64,000 nt of DNA from an uncultured Granulosicoccaceae bacterium (GCA_937965695.1 CALCKW010000023.1:1-64000), one strand, 5' to 3'; shown: positions 26,072-35,994, counted from the first letter of the stretch. Notes: generated by a model from the sequence alone, not told the origin. Program-made: numbers and translations.

Positions 26072-26926
26072 ATGAAAACCCCAAAACGCATATTGCCATT
26101 GGTTGAAGACGGAGTCGTGGACGAGGTTATTCGCCCATTGATGAGCGGCAAAGAGGCCGCCGTCTATGTAGTGCGCTGTGGTGATGACATCCGATGTGCC
26201 AAAGTTTACAAAGAAGCCAACAAACGCAGCTTCAGACAAGCAGTGCAGTATCAAGAAGGCCGAAAGGTAAGAAACTCTCGTCGCGCTCGTGCCATGGAAA
26301 AAAGCTCGAAGTTTGGTCGAAAACAACAAGAAGAAGTCTGGCAAAACGCAGAAGTAGACGCGCTCTATAAACTAGCCAGTGCTGGCGTTCGAGTACCGCA
26401 ACCCTTTGGCTGTTTCGACGGTGTGCTCCTAATGGAACTAGTGACTGACGACGACGGCGATCCAGCCCCACGCTTAAACGACGTGCTGATGAGCCCAGAA
26501 GAAGCCCGTGAGGACCACGCACTCGTCATGCTATACGTGATGCGCATGCTGGCAGTCGGGCTGGTGCACGGAGACTTGTCTGAGTTTAATGTGTTGGTCG
26601 ATCCCTACGGCCCTGTCATCATCGATTTACCGCAAGCTGTGGACGCCGCTGCCAACAATCACGCGCAATGGATGCTCAGCCGCGACGTCGAGAACATGAC
26701 CAACTACTATGGTCAATACGCGCCGGAGTTGCTCGAAACAAACTACGACAAAGAAATGTGGCATCTTTATGAGCAAGGCGAGCTACACGCCAATGTCGAA
26801 CTAACGGGCCACTTTGATGAGAAATTGGAAGACGCAGATGTTGATTCGGTGATGCTTGAAATCAAAGCAGCTTTTGCGGAAGAGCAAGCACGCCAAGAAC
26901 GCATGCGCGACGCAGATGAAGAGTAA
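26072..26926 (+). CDS. RIO-type serine protein kinase
   Basis: This 284-aa protein has the RIO P-loop form LMSGKEAAVYVV, catalytic loop LVHGDLSEFNVLV and metal loop VIIDLPQAVD. These are diagnostic of the RIO1-like kinases found in many gammaproteobacteria, such as PA4780-type proteins. The basic segment RKVRNSRRARAMEKSSKFGRK after the P-loop may be a substrate- or RNA-binding patch. It is followed by a bidirectional hairpin and convergent rsuA. The physiological target is unknown. Confidence 0.9.
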   Translation: MKTPKRILPLVEDGVVDEVIRPLMSGKEAAVYVVRCGDDIRCAKVYKEANKRSFRQAVQYQEGRKVRNSRRARAMEKSSKFGRKQQEEVWQNAEVDALYKLASAGVRVPQPFGCFDGVLLMELVTDDDGDPAPRLNDVLMSPEEAREDHALVMLYVMRMLAVGLVHGDLSEFNVLVDPYGPVIIDLPQAVDAAANNHAQWMLSRDVENMTNYYGQYAPELLETNYDKEMWHLYEQGELHANVELTGHFDEKLEDADVDSVMLEIKAAFAEEQARQERMRDADEE

Positions 26927-26935
26927 AAACCGAAC

Positions 26936-26954
26936 ACCAATGGCATCCATTGGT
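26936..26954. terminator. Bidirectional hairpin between RIO kinase and rsuA
   Basis: ACCAATGG (26936-26943) and CCATTGGT (26947-26954) pair perfectly around a CAT loop. The stem lies midway between two convergent genes, with short A and T runs on each side. Confidence 0.65.
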
Positions 26955-26961
26955 TTGAGTT

Positions 26962-27672
26962 TCAGCCGTCAGTGGGCTTAGAAAAAACTGCTTCCGTTTC
27001 AGCCTTGTTCAATTCCCGCCACTGCCCAGGCTGTAACCCTGCATCCAGCGACAGCCCCCCAATTTGCAAACGATGCAAGGCCTCAACGTGGTTTCCCACA
27101 GCTGCAAACATGCGTTTCACCTGGTGGTAACGCCCTTCTCCTAAGGTCATATCCACAAGGCGCTTATTGTGCCTGACAAGTGCTCTTGCGCGTAGCAACT
27201 GTTTTTCATCGTTGAGCTGAACACCTTTCAGCAGCTGCTCAAGATCAGCGTCTGAAAGCTCGTCGGATAATTCGACGCGGTAGACCTTAGGACAATGGCT
27301 AACGGGTGCTGTAATTCTGTGTGACCATTGCCCGTCATCTGTAAGCAACAACAACCCAGTCGTATCTACATCGAGTCGGCCAACCACATGCAAAGCACGG
27401 CGCTGCTCTGAAGGCAGCAGGGCAAAGACACTGCGCTCATCAGCGTGCTCAGCCGTAGAGACAGTGCCAGTAGGCTTGTTGAGCATTATGTATCGAAGAG
27501 CAGCTATTTGCAGGGTTTCGCCGCGAACACAGACTTGAGCAAACTCAGGAACTAACTGGCCAGCACTTTTTGCCGTCTGCCCATCCACCGTAGCTTCACC
27601 GTTTTTGATCCACTGTTTAACTTGTTTGCGACTGGCACCGCTGGCGTGTGCAAGGAATTTATCAAGTCGCAT
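26962..27672 (-). CDS. rsuA: 16S rRNA pseudouridine(516) synthase
   Basis: This 236-aa protein has an N-terminal S4 RNA-binding domain (MRLDKFLAHASGASRKQVK). The catalytic domain has the active-site Asp in VGRLDVDTTGLLLLTDDGQWSHRI, and EGRYHQVKRMFAAVGNHVEALHR is nearly family-standard for RsuA. It isomerises U516 in 16S rRNA. Its start lies 10 nt after the deacetylase stop, so it is the last gene of the minus-strand group that begins near the suf genes. Confidence 0.93.
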   Translation of the reverse strand: MRLDKFLAHASGASRKQVKQWIKNGEATVDGQTAKSAGQLVPEFAQVCVRGETLQIAALRYIMLNKPTGTVSTAEHADERSVFALLPSEQRRALHVVGRLDVDTTGLLLLTDDGQWSHRITAPVSHCPKVYRVELSDELSDADLEQLLKGVQLNDEKQLLRARALVRHNKRLVDMTLGEGRYHQVKRMFAAVGNHVEALHRLQIGGLSLDAGLQPGQWRELNKAETEAVFSKPTDG

Positions 27673-27681
27673 GATGTTCTG

Positions 27682-28605
27682 CTATTGCCCTAATAGAGCC
27701 TGCACATGTGCAGCGGCGCTGCTTCCAAGAGCCGAAAGGTTGTATCCACCTTCAAGCACGGAAACCACCCTACCCTGCGCGTACTCGTCAGCAATTTCCA
27801 TAAACTGCTTTGTGGCCCAATAAAAATCGTCTTCCACCAGAGCAAGACCACCCAGCGGATCATCTCTGTGCGCATCAAAACCAGCAGATATAAAGATCAT
27901 CTCAGGTTGTTGTTCGCGTAGTGCCGGAAGCCAATGATCCTCTAACACCGCTCTGAATTCTGCGCCACCAGTGCCACCGTCCAATGGCGTATTGATTCGC
28001 TGACCAGAGATGTTCTTGCCAAAATAACCCGGATAGTGCGGGTGCATAAAACTAGAACAAAACAAAATACGTGCATCGTCTTTTACTAAATCTTCAGTGC
28101 CATTGCCGTGGTGTACATCAAAATCAACAATAGCCACTCGTTGCAAGCCATGGTGCTCAAGCGCGTGTTTAGCCGCAATCGCTACATTGCCAAAAAGACA
28201 AAAACCCATAGATTGCCGCGATTCAGCATGATGCCCTGGGGGTCGTGTTTGGCAAAAAGCATTTTCGACCTCTCCAGCCATCACAGCATCAACTGCAGCA
28301 ACCGCAGCACCTGCAGCACGGCGAGCTGCTTCCAAAGTGAAAACATTCATCGCGGTATCACCGTCCAGTGATATCAAGCCTTCTGAAGGCGCAACGTCAT
28401 AAATTGCCTGCACATACGAATCCGGGTGCGCCAAGCCGAGAACATCTTGACTCGCCATGGGGGCTCGGCGTTGGTCCAGCTGTTGAATGAGTCCGGCAGA
28501 TTCCAGCGCACTGGATATAGCTGCTATGCGCGCCGGGCACTCGGCGTGCCCGCTGCCCATGTCGTGTTGCTCGCAGACAGGATGGGTGTAGATGGCAGTG
28601 GCCAA
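27682..28605 (-). CDS. Histone-deacetylase-family (class II-like) amidohydrolase
   Basis: This 307-aa protein shows RPPGHHAESRQSMGFCLF, VAIVDFDVHHGNGTEDL and ISAGFDAHRDDPLGGL. These hold the zinc ligands (Asp, His, Asp) and the tandem active-site His pair of the arginase/deacetylase fold. Bacterial members deacetylate polyamines, acetyl-lysine or acetoin-related substrates, and the substrate here is not clear. It lies between sufE copy 1 and rsuA on the same strand. Confidence 0.9.
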   Translation of the reverse strand: MATAIYTHPVCEQHDMGSGHAECPARIAAISSALESAGLIQQLDQRRAPMASQDVLGLAHPDSYVQAIYDVAPSEGLISLDGDTAMNVFTLEAARRAAGAAVAAVDAVMAGEVENAFCQTRPPGHHAESRQSMGFCLFGNVAIAAKHALEHHGLQRVAIVDFDVHHGNGTEDLVKDDARILFCSSFMHPHYPGYFGKNISGQRINTPLDGGTGGAEFRAVLEDHWLPALREQQPEMIFISAGFDAHRDDPLGGLALVEDDFYWATKQFMEIADEYAQGRVVSVLEGGYNLSALGSSAAAHVQALLGQ

Positions 28606-28628
28606 AGAAGCCTACTCCTTAGAAAATA

Positions 28629-29081
28629 TTAAGCGGTAGCGAGAGATTTGACGCGCTGAACCATAGCGCGCAAACCATTGCCTCGAGTAGGACTCAAATG
28701 AGAAATCAAGTCCAATTTGGCGAAGTAAGCATCAACATCGAAATCTGCAATTTCTGCGCTGCTGCGACCATTCATCGCGGCCAAAACTATCGCAGCTAAT
28801 CCTCTTACAATATGCGCATCCGAGTCGAGCAAGAAAAACTCTTGTGATGCTTCCGCATCATGATAATGATCCACCCACACTTGGCTTTGACAACCGACAA
28901 TTAGCCGATCAGGCGTGCGTGATTGCTCAGGCAACGGTACAAGCTGTTTGCCCAAATCAATTACATAGCGATAGCGGTCTTCCCAGTCATCAAAAAATTC
29001 GAGCGTCTCAACAATCTCATCCGCAGTTATCTTGGAACCAAAAGGGCTACTGGTAAACAGGTCGGCGGGGGCCGAAGACAT
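28629..29081 (-). CDS. sufE: SufE-like sulfur acceptor, copy 1
   Basis: This 150-aa SufE-family protein has the sulfur-accepting Cys in LIVGCQSQVW and a normal tail SHLSPTRGNGLRAMVQRVK. SufE takes persulfide from SufS and stimulates its activity. It is separated from the other sufE-like gene by a small membrane-protein gene. The two are clearly different proteins, so one may serve another partner such as CsdA. Confidence 0.9.
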   Translation of the reverse strand: MSSAPADLFTSSPFGSKITADEIVETLEFFDDWEDRYRYVIDLGKQLVPLPEQSRTPDRLIVGCQSQVWVDHYHDAEASQEFFLLDSDAHIVRGLAAIVLAAMNGRSSAEIADFDVDAYFAKLDLISHLSPTRGNGLRAMVQRVKSLATA

Positions 29082-29174
29082 GGCATTTTCCTCAGATTTG
29101 TTGATACTTTTCGCACGGAATCAATTGAATATTTTAACGCAATTCGGAAGATATAGCCCGCAAGCGCACCTCTA

Positions 29175-29759
29175 TTAGTGGCTCATTTTCCCTCGCCATA
29201 AAAAAATAGCCGTAGCCAATGACCATAATATAAAGACCACTTCAATAAGTTGAACAGGCCCGCTGCTAAGCACTGAGGCTCCTTGCTCAGGCTTCAATAG
29301 AACTTGTACACCCAGTACAGCCCCTGCGCCGATGGATAAATGGCCAACAATTAGCGCTAAAAGGGGTAGCACACTGGCAAAGGCTCCCACAGCACCTACT
29401 ACTTTAAGATCTTTTTGTCGGTGCAAAAAAGCAGCGGACCAAATGAGCACCGCGAATAACAACGCCATCGAATACAGCAAAACGTAGGTTTGCAGATTAA
29501 ACTTTTCTGGTTCTAAGACGGTAACCGTTAAGCCCAACATCGATCCGGCAAAGCAGACAAAGGCGGCCCTGTTCAAAGGTTTTCGCAACCCCATTTCATC
29601 AGAAAACGCCCAAGCTCCCATGATCAAAGTAGCAATGATAATTAGCCTGACAGGCTGCAATGAAAAATCCAATTGGTTTACGGCATGCAGCAGAATTGCA
29701 CCAATCACTAGAGATACTCCAGCAACCTTTGCATTTAATGTGGCTAATCGAGACTCCAT
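29175..29759 (-). CDS. Hypothetical membrane protein (about six TM segments)
   Basis: This is a protein of about 194 aa from ATG 29759, chosen because GGAG lies about 8 nt upstream; an ATG at 29795 lacks a ribosome site. Hydrophobic segments are spread through the length, for example VAGVSLVIGAILLHAV and VQLIEVVFILWSLATAIFLW. I recognise no family. It lies between two sufE-like genes in the same orientation, but nothing in it suggests iron-sulphur work. Confidence 0.6.
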   Translation of the reverse strand: MESRLATLNAKVAGVSLVIGAILLHAVNQLDFSLQPVRLIIIATLIMGAWAFSDEMGLRKPLNRAAFVCFAGSMLGLTVTVLEPEKFNLQTYVLLYSMALLFAVLIWSAAFLHRQKDLKVVGAVGAFASVLPLLALIVGHLSIGAGAVLGVQVLLKPEQGASVLSSGPVQLIEVVFILWSLATAIFLWRGKMSH

Positions 29760-29825
29760 TCGTTTCACTCCATTTATACATTTTTCGAAAAACATAAGAC
29801 TGAACAGTCTTAAGTCTAAAAAAAA

Positions 29826-30284
29826 CTAATAACGCGAGGCCACTGCTTTCATTTTACCTAGCATAGCCCATAGTCCATTACTGCGCGTGCTTGCAATATG
29901 TCGCACCAACCCAACCTCTTCAAGCCACGGCTTTGCTTGAATGCTCAGAATATCGGCAGGTTTTTGCGCATTGTATAAGCAAAGCAGACAAGCCAATAGG
30001 CCTCGCACAATACGCGAATCGCTATCACAGAGAAAATAGAGAAGCCCGGTTACGGGGTCGACGTGGTGCACAACCCAAACGGTCGCTTGGCATCCGTGCA
30101 GCAGGTTGGCATCAATTTTATCGCCTTCTGCTAGCGGCGGAATGTGATCACCAAGTGCGATAACCGCTGCGTAACGCTGCTCCCAATCGGGAAGCTCGGC
30201 CAATTGCTGGCCCAGTAATTTCGCAGTCGGCGACACTCCTAAGGGGTTAGCCAAAAAGTGCTCAGATGGCGTTAGCGCGATCAT
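29826..30284 (-). CDS. sufE: SufE-like sulfur acceptor, copy 2
   Basis: This 152-aa SufE/CsdE-family protein has acceptor Cys in LLHGCQATVW and tail RHIASTRSNGLWAMLGKMK. It begins 18 nt after the sufT stop, so it belongs to the suf operon proper. It is the more likely partner of the SufS encoded upstream, whereas copy 1 is farther away. Confidence 0.9.
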   Translation of the reverse strand: MIALTPSEHFLANPLGVSPTAKLLGQQLAELPDWEQRYAAVIALGDHIPPLAEGDKIDANLLHGCQATVWVVHHVDPVTGLLYFLCDSDSRIVRGLLACLLCLYNAQKPADILSIQAKPWLEEVGLVRHIASTRSNGLWAMLGKMKAVASRY

Positions 30285-30302
30285 TGCAGGAGAAGCATCG
30301 GA

Positions 30303-30857
30303 TCAATAAAAAACACCCAGCTCTAATTTAGCTGTATCGGACATCATGTGGTGAGCCCAAGGCGGGTCAAAGATTAAATCAACTTTTACATCGGCGACAT
30401 TTGGCACTTTGAGCAAACGAATACGGGCTTCTTCTACAAGCACGGGACCCATACCACAACCCGGTGCGGTCAACGTCATGTTGACGTGTACACGATGCCC
30501 TTCTCCAGCGTCATAGTCTTGCACTTCACAGCTGTAGATCAGACCAAGCTCAACAATTGACACGGGAATCTCCGGATCATAAATAGTGCCTAACGTATTC
30601 CAGAGATCTTCTTCATTGACGCTGCCATCGGCTGGCGTTTCATAGGTTAACGATTCGTTTTCTTTACCCAACGCATCCGCATCATCGCCATCGATTCGGA
30701 CCATATTTCCGTTCACGATAACCGTGTACGAACCACCCATGGATTGCACCAAGGTGACAAAACTGCCTTCGACCAAAGTCACCTCGGTTCCATAAGGCAC
30801 CACCAGGCCGGTAACATCACGCAGCAGATGAATGAGTTGACTAGTTTGCTGATGCAT
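30303..30857 (-). CDS. sufT: SufT-type Fe-S maturation factor (DUF59)
   Basis: This 184-aa protein has a C-terminal MIP18/DUF59 domain with LGTIYDPEIPVSIVELGLI and MTLTAPGCGMGPVL, whose conserved Cys is in APGCGMG. The N-terminal 80 residues form a separate region. SufT helps deliver clusters to target proteins when demand is high. Its start base is the last base of the sufA stop codon, and it is followed by sufE copy 2. Confidence 0.92.
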   Translation of the reverse strand: MHQQTSQLIHLLRDVTGLVVPYGTEVTLVEGSFVTLVQSMGGSYTVIVNGNMVRIDGDDADALGKENESLTYETPADGSVNEEDLWNTLGTIYDPEIPVSIVELGLIYSCEVQDYDAGEGHRVHVNMTLTAPGCGMGPVLVEEARIRLLKVPNVADVKVDLIFDPPWAHHMMSDTAKLELGVFY

Positions 30858-31222
30858 TAGATTGTGAAACTCTCGCCACAGCCGCAGGTGTCTTTGGCCT
30901 TAGGATTATTGAATTTAAACACACGGGAAAGCCCGTCTTTGACAAAGTCTATTTCCGTACCGGCCACTAAGGGCAGGCTTTCCGTGTCCACATACAATGA
31001 CAGGTCATCAGCCACGGGAAAAACACGATCAGCGCTGTCCACTTCGGAGACAAATTCGACGTGGTACATAAAGCCAGAGCAACCCGCCTTACGTGCGGCC
31101 AACCGAACGCCCACAGCGCCGTCTTCCTGACCTAATTGCCCGCGTGTATGCGCTATTGCTGCGTCGGTCATCGTGACCGCAACGCTGGGGTCATTTTCAG
31201 GATTATATGTTTCTACACTCAT
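30857..31222 (-). CDS. sufA: A-type Fe-S carrier SufA/IscA
   Basis: This 121-aa protein is read from ATG 31222 (MSVETYNPENDP); an upstream frame to 31381 runs into sufS and is not credible. The A-type carrier Cys residues are in KAGCSGFMY and DTCGCGESF. It carries assembled clusters to apo-targets. It sits between sufS (29 nt away) and sufT (overlapping by 1 nt). Confidence 0.92.
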   Translation of the reverse strand: MSVETYNPENDPSVAVTMTDAAIAHTRGQLGQEDGAVGVRLAARKAGCSGFMYHVEFVSEVDSADRVFPVADDLSLYVDTESLPLVAGTEIDFVKDGLSRVFKFNNPKAKDTCGCGESFTI

Positions 31223-31251
31223 GATTCTACTCTCCACATAACTTGGGCCGC

Positions 31252-32481
31252 TTAGAGAAAGGTTTTCACTTTCTCCAGTCCGACAAACAATGCGTCCACG
31301 TCGGCGCGTGTGTTGTACAGCGCAAAAGATGCGCGCACTGTGCCAGGAATGCCAAATCGTTGCATCAAAGGCTGCGTGCAATGGTGTCCAGTACGTACTG
31401 CTATACCTTGGCGATCGAGCAATGTGCCCACATCCGCCGGGTGACTGTCATCGATTAAAAACGACATCACGCCTGCACGATCTGGGGACTCCCCCACCAG
31501 TTTTAAACCTTCACAGTCTGCTGCTTTGGCTAGCGCGTAATCTAAAACGTCTTTTTCATGGGCACGCATGCCTTCTTTATCGAGGCTTTGCATAAAATCG
31601 ACAGCTGCCCCCCAACCGATAACACCGCTTATATCTGGCGTGCCCGCTTCAAAGCGAAAAGGTGGCACGTTAAAGGTTGTTTTTTCAAAAGAGACTTGGT
31701 CAATCATCTCTCCACCACCCTGCCAAGGCGGCATTGCCTCCAACAAAGCGTAACGCCCCCAAAGCGCACCCATTCCTGTCGGTCCAAACATCTTGTGTGC
31801 TGAAAAAACGTAAAAATCACAACCGATCGCCTGCACATCGACATCAAAATGTGCAACAGATTGAGCCCCGTCGATAAGTACGACGGCGCCAACTGCTTTG
31901 GCTTTGGCTGTCATATCTACAACCGGGTTAACCGTTCCCAAGGCGTTAGACACGTGGCTAAAGGCGACGATTTGCACTTTCTCGTTCAAGAGCGCTTGGT
32001 ACGCTGCTTGATCCAACACACCGTCGTCACCCACGGGGATGACTTTCAGTTCGGCACCTGTCGCCTCACAGAGTAATTGCCAAGGCACAATATTAGCGTG
32101 ATGTTCTAACGTGCTGATAACAATTTGGTCGCCCGCTTTGAGCACATTGCGGCCATAGCTGTTGGCCACTAAGTTTATCGATTCTGTTGTACCGCGAGTC
32201 CAAACGATTTCTTCGTCGCGTGCCGCGCCAACATATTGCGCAACCTTGCGACGAGATGCTTCAAAAGCTCTTGTGGCTCGGTCAGCTAAGTCGTGCGCAC
32301 CGCGATGTACATTGCTGTTCAATTGGCGGTAGTAGTCGTCCAATGCTTTCAACACAGACAATGGCTTTTGGGTTGTCGCACCGTTGTCTAGATACACCAA
32401 TGGCTTATCATGCGCAGTCACGCTGAGTAGCGGGAACTGCGCCCGAATAGCTTGTACGTCAAATGCCGGCACGTCGCTCAT
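31252..32481 (-). CDS. sufS: Cysteine desulfurase SufS
   Basis: This 409-aa PLP enzyme shows YLDNGATTQKP, TLEHHANIVPWQ, the PLP-Lys in FSAHKMFGPTGMG and the catalytic Cys in RTGHHCTQPLMQRF. Together these identify the SufS (group II) type. It provides sulfur as persulfide to SufE and then to the SufBCD scaffold. It lies 3 nt after the sufD stop. Confidence 0.95.
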   Translation of the reverse strand: MSDVPAFDVQAIRAQFPLLSVTAHDKPLVYLDNGATTQKPLSVLKALDDYYRQLNSNVHRGAHDLADRATRAFEASRRKVAQYVGAARDEEIVWTRGTTESINLVANSYGRNVLKAGDQIVISTLEHHANIVPWQLLCEATGAELKVIPVGDDGVLDQAAYQALLNEKVQIVAFSHVSNALGTVNPVVDMTAKAKAVGAVVLIDGAQSVAHFDVDVQAIGCDFYVFSAHKMFGPTGMGALWGRYALLEAMPPWQGGGEMIDQVSFEKTTFNVPPFRFEAGTPDISGVIGWGAAVDFMQSLDKEGMRAHEKDVLDYALAKAADCEGLKLVGESPDRAGVMSFLIDDSHPADVGTLLDRQGIAVRTGHHCTQPLMQRFGIPGTVRASFALYNTRADVDALFVGLEKVKTFL

Positions 32482-32484
32482 CGC

Positions 32485-33783
32485 TTAGCTGTTGTCCTGA
32501 TTGGCAAAAAAAGCATCCATTGGCGTGCGCAAAAAATCTGCGAGAGGCTCCAATGGCATTGCCAGTAGGACCTCATTGATAAAGCCGTAACTCAGCAGTG
32601 CACGTGCTTTTTCTTCGCTGAGGCCGCGAGTACGCATATAGAAAATGCTCTCAGGGTCTAGCTGGCCTACGGTTGCTCCGTGAGCACACTTGACGTCATC
32701 GGCGTAGATCTCCAGTTCAGGCTTAGCATTTAGCTCAGCTTTATTGGACAACAACAAATTACGACAAGACAATTGCGCGTCCGTCTTTTGAGCGTCTTTG
32801 TGGATTTGAATACGGCCATTAAAAACGGCTTTGCCAGATTCGGCAGCCATACCGCGGTAAGTCTCTTGGCTGTCGCAATTGGGCACAGCGTGCTCAACAC
32901 ACAAGTGAATATCGACTTGCTGCTTCGCCCGCGCCAAATAAGCACCGAACATTTGCGAGTTACTGCCGCTTCCGCGTACATCCACAACGTGATCAAGGCG
33001 GTTAATCGCACCACCGGTGTTTATCACGTAAGCGCGATAGCGACTGTCTCGACCCTGATGCGCAACAGAGGTACCAATATGCGTATAGCTGTCGTTGCCT
33101 AGAGCAATACGGTAGTGATGAAGCTCAGCGTTAGCGCCAAGGTCCAACTCGGAAACCGCGCTGTCAAATGCCTGCACGCCATCAGCACACTGGTATTGCT
33201 CAATCACCGAGGCGCGAGCACCATCGCCAATTTTAACCAACAAACGAGGAGTGGCTACACCGGTGGTGGTGCGCACGCTTAGCAGCTGTACAGGCTTTTG
33301 CAAGTCCGCTCCCGCAGCGACTTCTAGCAACACACCGTCATCGAGCAAACTGTCTGCTAGTGCGACAAATGGTCGATCGCCTTCAGGTACTAATTTACCC
33401 AAGAGATCGCTGATCACTGCTTGCTGCGCATCATCAGCAGTAGAGAACGCTGTAGCGCTTACATCGGCATCAGTTGCACTTGAAAGCTCCGGCTGAAAAA
33501 CACCGTCAACAAACACAAAACGGTGCGCGTTGAGGCCAGGTATTTCTGCGGTCAACTCAGCGACTAGCGCTTGATCGCTCGCTCCAGCAAGACTGATATT
33601 TTGCTTGAGCAGGTCGTTAAAGTTGTTGTACTTAAATTGTTCAATTCGGCGACTGGGCATAGCTGCGCCAGAAAAGGCTGCGCTGCCCTGCTTGCGCTGG
33701 GCACTCAGCCATTGCTCACCCTTAGAAGGTACAAAAGTACTGGCTAGCGCGGACGCAGAGTCTTTAAATTGCTCGGCCATCAC
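32485..33783 (-). CDS. sufD: Fe-S scaffold component SufD
   Basis: This 432-aa protein has the SufB/SufD beta-helix core (AELHHYRIALGNDSY through CRNLLLSNKAELNAKPELEI) and the C-terminal CAHGATVGQLDPESIFYMRTRGL. SufD forms the SufBC2D scaffold complex and is needed for iron entry. It overlaps sufC by 4 nt. Confidence 0.94.
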   Translation of the reverse strand: MMAEQFKDSASALASTFVPSKGEQWLSAQRKQGSAAFSGAAMPSRRIEQFKYNNFNDLLKQNISLAGASDQALVAELTAEIPGLNAHRFVFVDGVFQPELSSATDADVSATAFSTADDAQQAVISDLLGKLVPEGDRPFVALADSLLDDGVLLEVAAGADLQKPVQLLSVRTTTGVATPRLLVKIGDGARASVIEQYQCADGVQAFDSAVSELDLGANAELHHYRIALGNDSYTHIGTSVAHQGRDSRYRAYVINTGGAINRLDHVVDVRGSGSNSQMFGAYLARAKQQVDIHLCVEHAVPNCDSQETYRGMAAESGKAVFNGRIQIHKDAQKTDAQLSCRNLLLSNKAELNAKPELEIYADDVKCAHGATVGQLDPESIFYMRTRGLSEEKARALLSYGFINEVLLAMPLEPLADFLRTPMDAFFANQDNS

Positions 33784-34526
33784 GCCGCTCCTTCAATCCA
33801 GCCGTAACCCTTTTCTTCGAGTTCCAGCGCGAGTTCAGCACCACCAGATTTAACGATTTTGCCGTCGGCAAGCACGTGTACAAAATCGGGCACAATGTAA
33901 TCAAGCAAGCGCTGGTAGTGCGTGACCACAACAAAGGCACGATCAGGCGAACGCATGGAGTTAACACCTTCAGCTACAACCTGCAGCGCATCGATATCCA
34001 AACCTGAATCGGTTTCATCGAGCAGACACAACTTAGGTTTTAGCATCATCATCTGCAAAATTTCGTTGCGTTTGCGCTCACCACCCGAAAACCCTTCGTT
34101 GACGCCACGCTTGAGAAAGTCCAATGGCAACTGCACCTGCGCACAGGCTTCGCGTGCCAGTTTCATGAAATCAACGGTGCTAGGTACGTCCCAACCACGC
34201 GCAGCGTAGACACTTTCGACGGCCGCTTTAAGAAACTCCATGTTGGAGACACCGGGGACTTCTACGGGATACTGAAACGCGAGAAAAACACCCTCTTTGG
34301 CGCGGTCTTCTGGTTCCATGTCGAGCAGGTCAACACCGTCTAGCTCTGCCGAGCCGCTGCTGACTTCGTAACCAGGGCGACCACCTAAAACATACGACAG
34401 TGTACTTTTGCCCGCACCGTTAGGGCCCATGATGGCGTGAACCTCACCAGGGTTAACCGTGATGTTCAGGCCTTGCAATATGGTTTTTTCTTCAATGCCA
34501 GCGCAGAGATTTTCAACTTTTAACAT
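33780..34526 (-). CDS. sufC: Fe-S scaffold ATPase SufC
   Basis: This 248-aa ABC ATPase is read from ATG 34526 (MLKVENLCAGIEEKTIL). Walker A is GPNGAGKSTLSYVL, the signature FSGGERKRNEI and Walker B LCLLDETDSGLDID; the signature and following DSGLD are typical of SufC. It drives conformational change in SufBCD. It overlaps sufD by 4 nt and lies 16 nt after sufB. Confidence 0.95.
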   Translation of the reverse strand: MLKVENLCAGIEEKTILQGLNITVNPGEVHAIMGPNGAGKSTLSYVLGGRPGYEVSSGSAELDGVDLLDMEPEDRAKEGVFLAFQYPVEVPGVSNMEFLKAAVESVYAARGWDVPSTVDFMKLAREACAQVQLPLDFLKRGVNEGFSGGERKRNEILQMMMLKPKLCLLDETDSGLDIDALQVVAEGVNSMRSPDRAFVVVTHYQRLLDYIVPDFVHVLADGKIVKSGGAELALELEEKGYGWIEGAA

Positions 34527-34542
34527 GCTAATTCGTTCCGTT

Positions 34543-35994
34543 TTAACCGACTGAGCCTTCAAGGCTGATTTCGAGTAACTTGCCCGCTTCTACGGCAAAT
34601 TCCATGGGCAACTCTTTAAATACGTCTTTGCAGAAACCGTTGACGATCATCGACACGGCCTTCTCGGTATCAATACCGCGTTGCTGACACAAGAAGAGCT
34701 GCTCGTCACTGACTTTAGACGTCGTGGCTTCGTGCTCAATCACAGAAGAGTTGTGTTTGTTTTCAATGTAGGGAAAGGTGTGCGCGCCACACGTGTCGCC
34801 AATTAAAAGCGAGTCACACTGGGTGTAGTTGCGCGCGCCTTCTGCCGTTGGCGCAATACGCACCAAACCACGGTAGACGTTTTCACTGTTGGCAGCAGAA
34901 ATACCTTTGGCAATGATGGTCGACTTGGTGTTCTTGCCAAGGTGGATCATCTTAGTGCCTGTATCAGCCTGTTGGCGGCCACGTGTGAGCGCTACAGAGT
35001 AGAACTCTCCCACACTGTTATCGCCGCGCAAAATAACGCTGGGGTATTTCCAAGTCACTGCTGAACCGGTCTCAACTTGCGTCCAACTAATGTGCGAGTT
35101 GTCACCCTTACAGATGCCACGTTTAGTGACGAAGTTGTACACGCCACCTTTGCCTTCTGCATCGCCGGGATACCAGTTTTGCACGGTAGAATATTTGATT
35201 TTCGCGTCATCTAACGCGACCAACTCAACGACTGCCGCGTGCAACTGGTTCTCGTCGCGCATGGGTGCCGTGCAGCCTTCAAGGTAAGAGACAGAGGCTC
35301 CCTCTTCAGCGATGATCAGCGTGCGCTCAAACTGCCCGGTGTTCATGGCGTTGATACGGAAGTAGGTGCTCAGCTCCATCGGGCAAGTAACACCCTTTGG
35401 GATAAACACAAAGGAGCCATCGGAAAAAACCGCTGAGTTCAAGCAGGCGTAAAAATTATCGCGCGCTGGAACAACAGACCCCAGATACTTTTTGATGATC
35501 TCAGGGTGATCTTGTACCGCTTCAGAGATGGAGCTAAAGATGACGCCTGCTTTAGCGAGGGTATCTTTAAATGTGGTGTGGATCGACACACTGTCGAAGA
35601 CCACGTCCACCGCCACAACACCCGCAAGCATCTTCTGCTCATGCAGTGGGATACCCAACTTCTCGTAGGTGCGAATCAGCTCGGGGTCGACTTCATCGAG
35701 GCTCTTGGGGCCATCGGCTTGTGATTTCGGTGCCGAATAGTACGACAGCGCTTGGAAATCAACTTTTTGGTAGTCCACGTGAGCCCACTCGGGCTCTTCC
35801 ATAGTCTTCCAAGCGGCGAAGGCCTCTAAGCGCCAATCAAGCAGCCACTGCGGCTCTTTTTTGCGCGCGGAAATGGCTCGGACGGTATCTTCGTCCAAGC
35901 CAGGCGGCAGTGATTCGGACTCAATATCCGTGACAAAGCCTGCCTCGTATTCACTGGCGAGTTCAGCTTCGATTAGATCAGTATGTTCAGACAT
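34543..35994 (-). CDS. sufB: Fe-S scaffold protein SufB
   Basis: This 483-aa protein includes [18 protein letters not shown] near the N-terminus, the [20 protein letters not shown] segment and [20 protein letters not shown] at the C-terminus, all standard for SufB. It is the core scaffold for [Fe-S] assembly and the first suf gene. Upstream is a Type-1 IscR-like site rather than an iscR gene. Confidence 0.96.
   Translation of the reverse strand: MSEHTDLIEAELASEYEAGFVTDIESESLPPGLDEDTVRAISARKKEPQWLLDWRLEAFAAWKTMEEPEWAHVDYQKVDFQALSYYSAPKSQADGPKSLDEVDPELIRTYEKLGIPLHEQKMLAGVVAVDVVFDSVSIHTTFKDTLAKAGVIFSSISEAVQDHPEIIKKYLGSVVPARDNFYACLNSAVFSDGSFVFIPKGVTCPMELSTYFRINAMNTGQFERTLIIAEEGASVSYLEGCTAPMRDENQLHAAVVELVALDDAKIKYSTVQNWYPGDAEGKGGVYNFVTKRGICKGDNSHISWTQVETGSAVTWKYPSVILRGDNSVGEFYSVALTRGRQQADTGTKMIHLGKNTKSTIIAKGISAANSENVYRGLVRIAPTAEGARNYTQCDSLLIGDTCGAHTFPYIENKHNSSVIEHEATTSKVSDEQLFLCQQRGIDTEKAVSMIVNGFCKDVFKELPMEFAVEAGKLLEISLEGSVG

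Noticed and set aside
30857-31381. Longer SufA reading frame
   Set aside because: The extra N-terminal part lies in the sufS coding region and has no A-type carrier similarity; ATG 31222 gives a normal-length protein.
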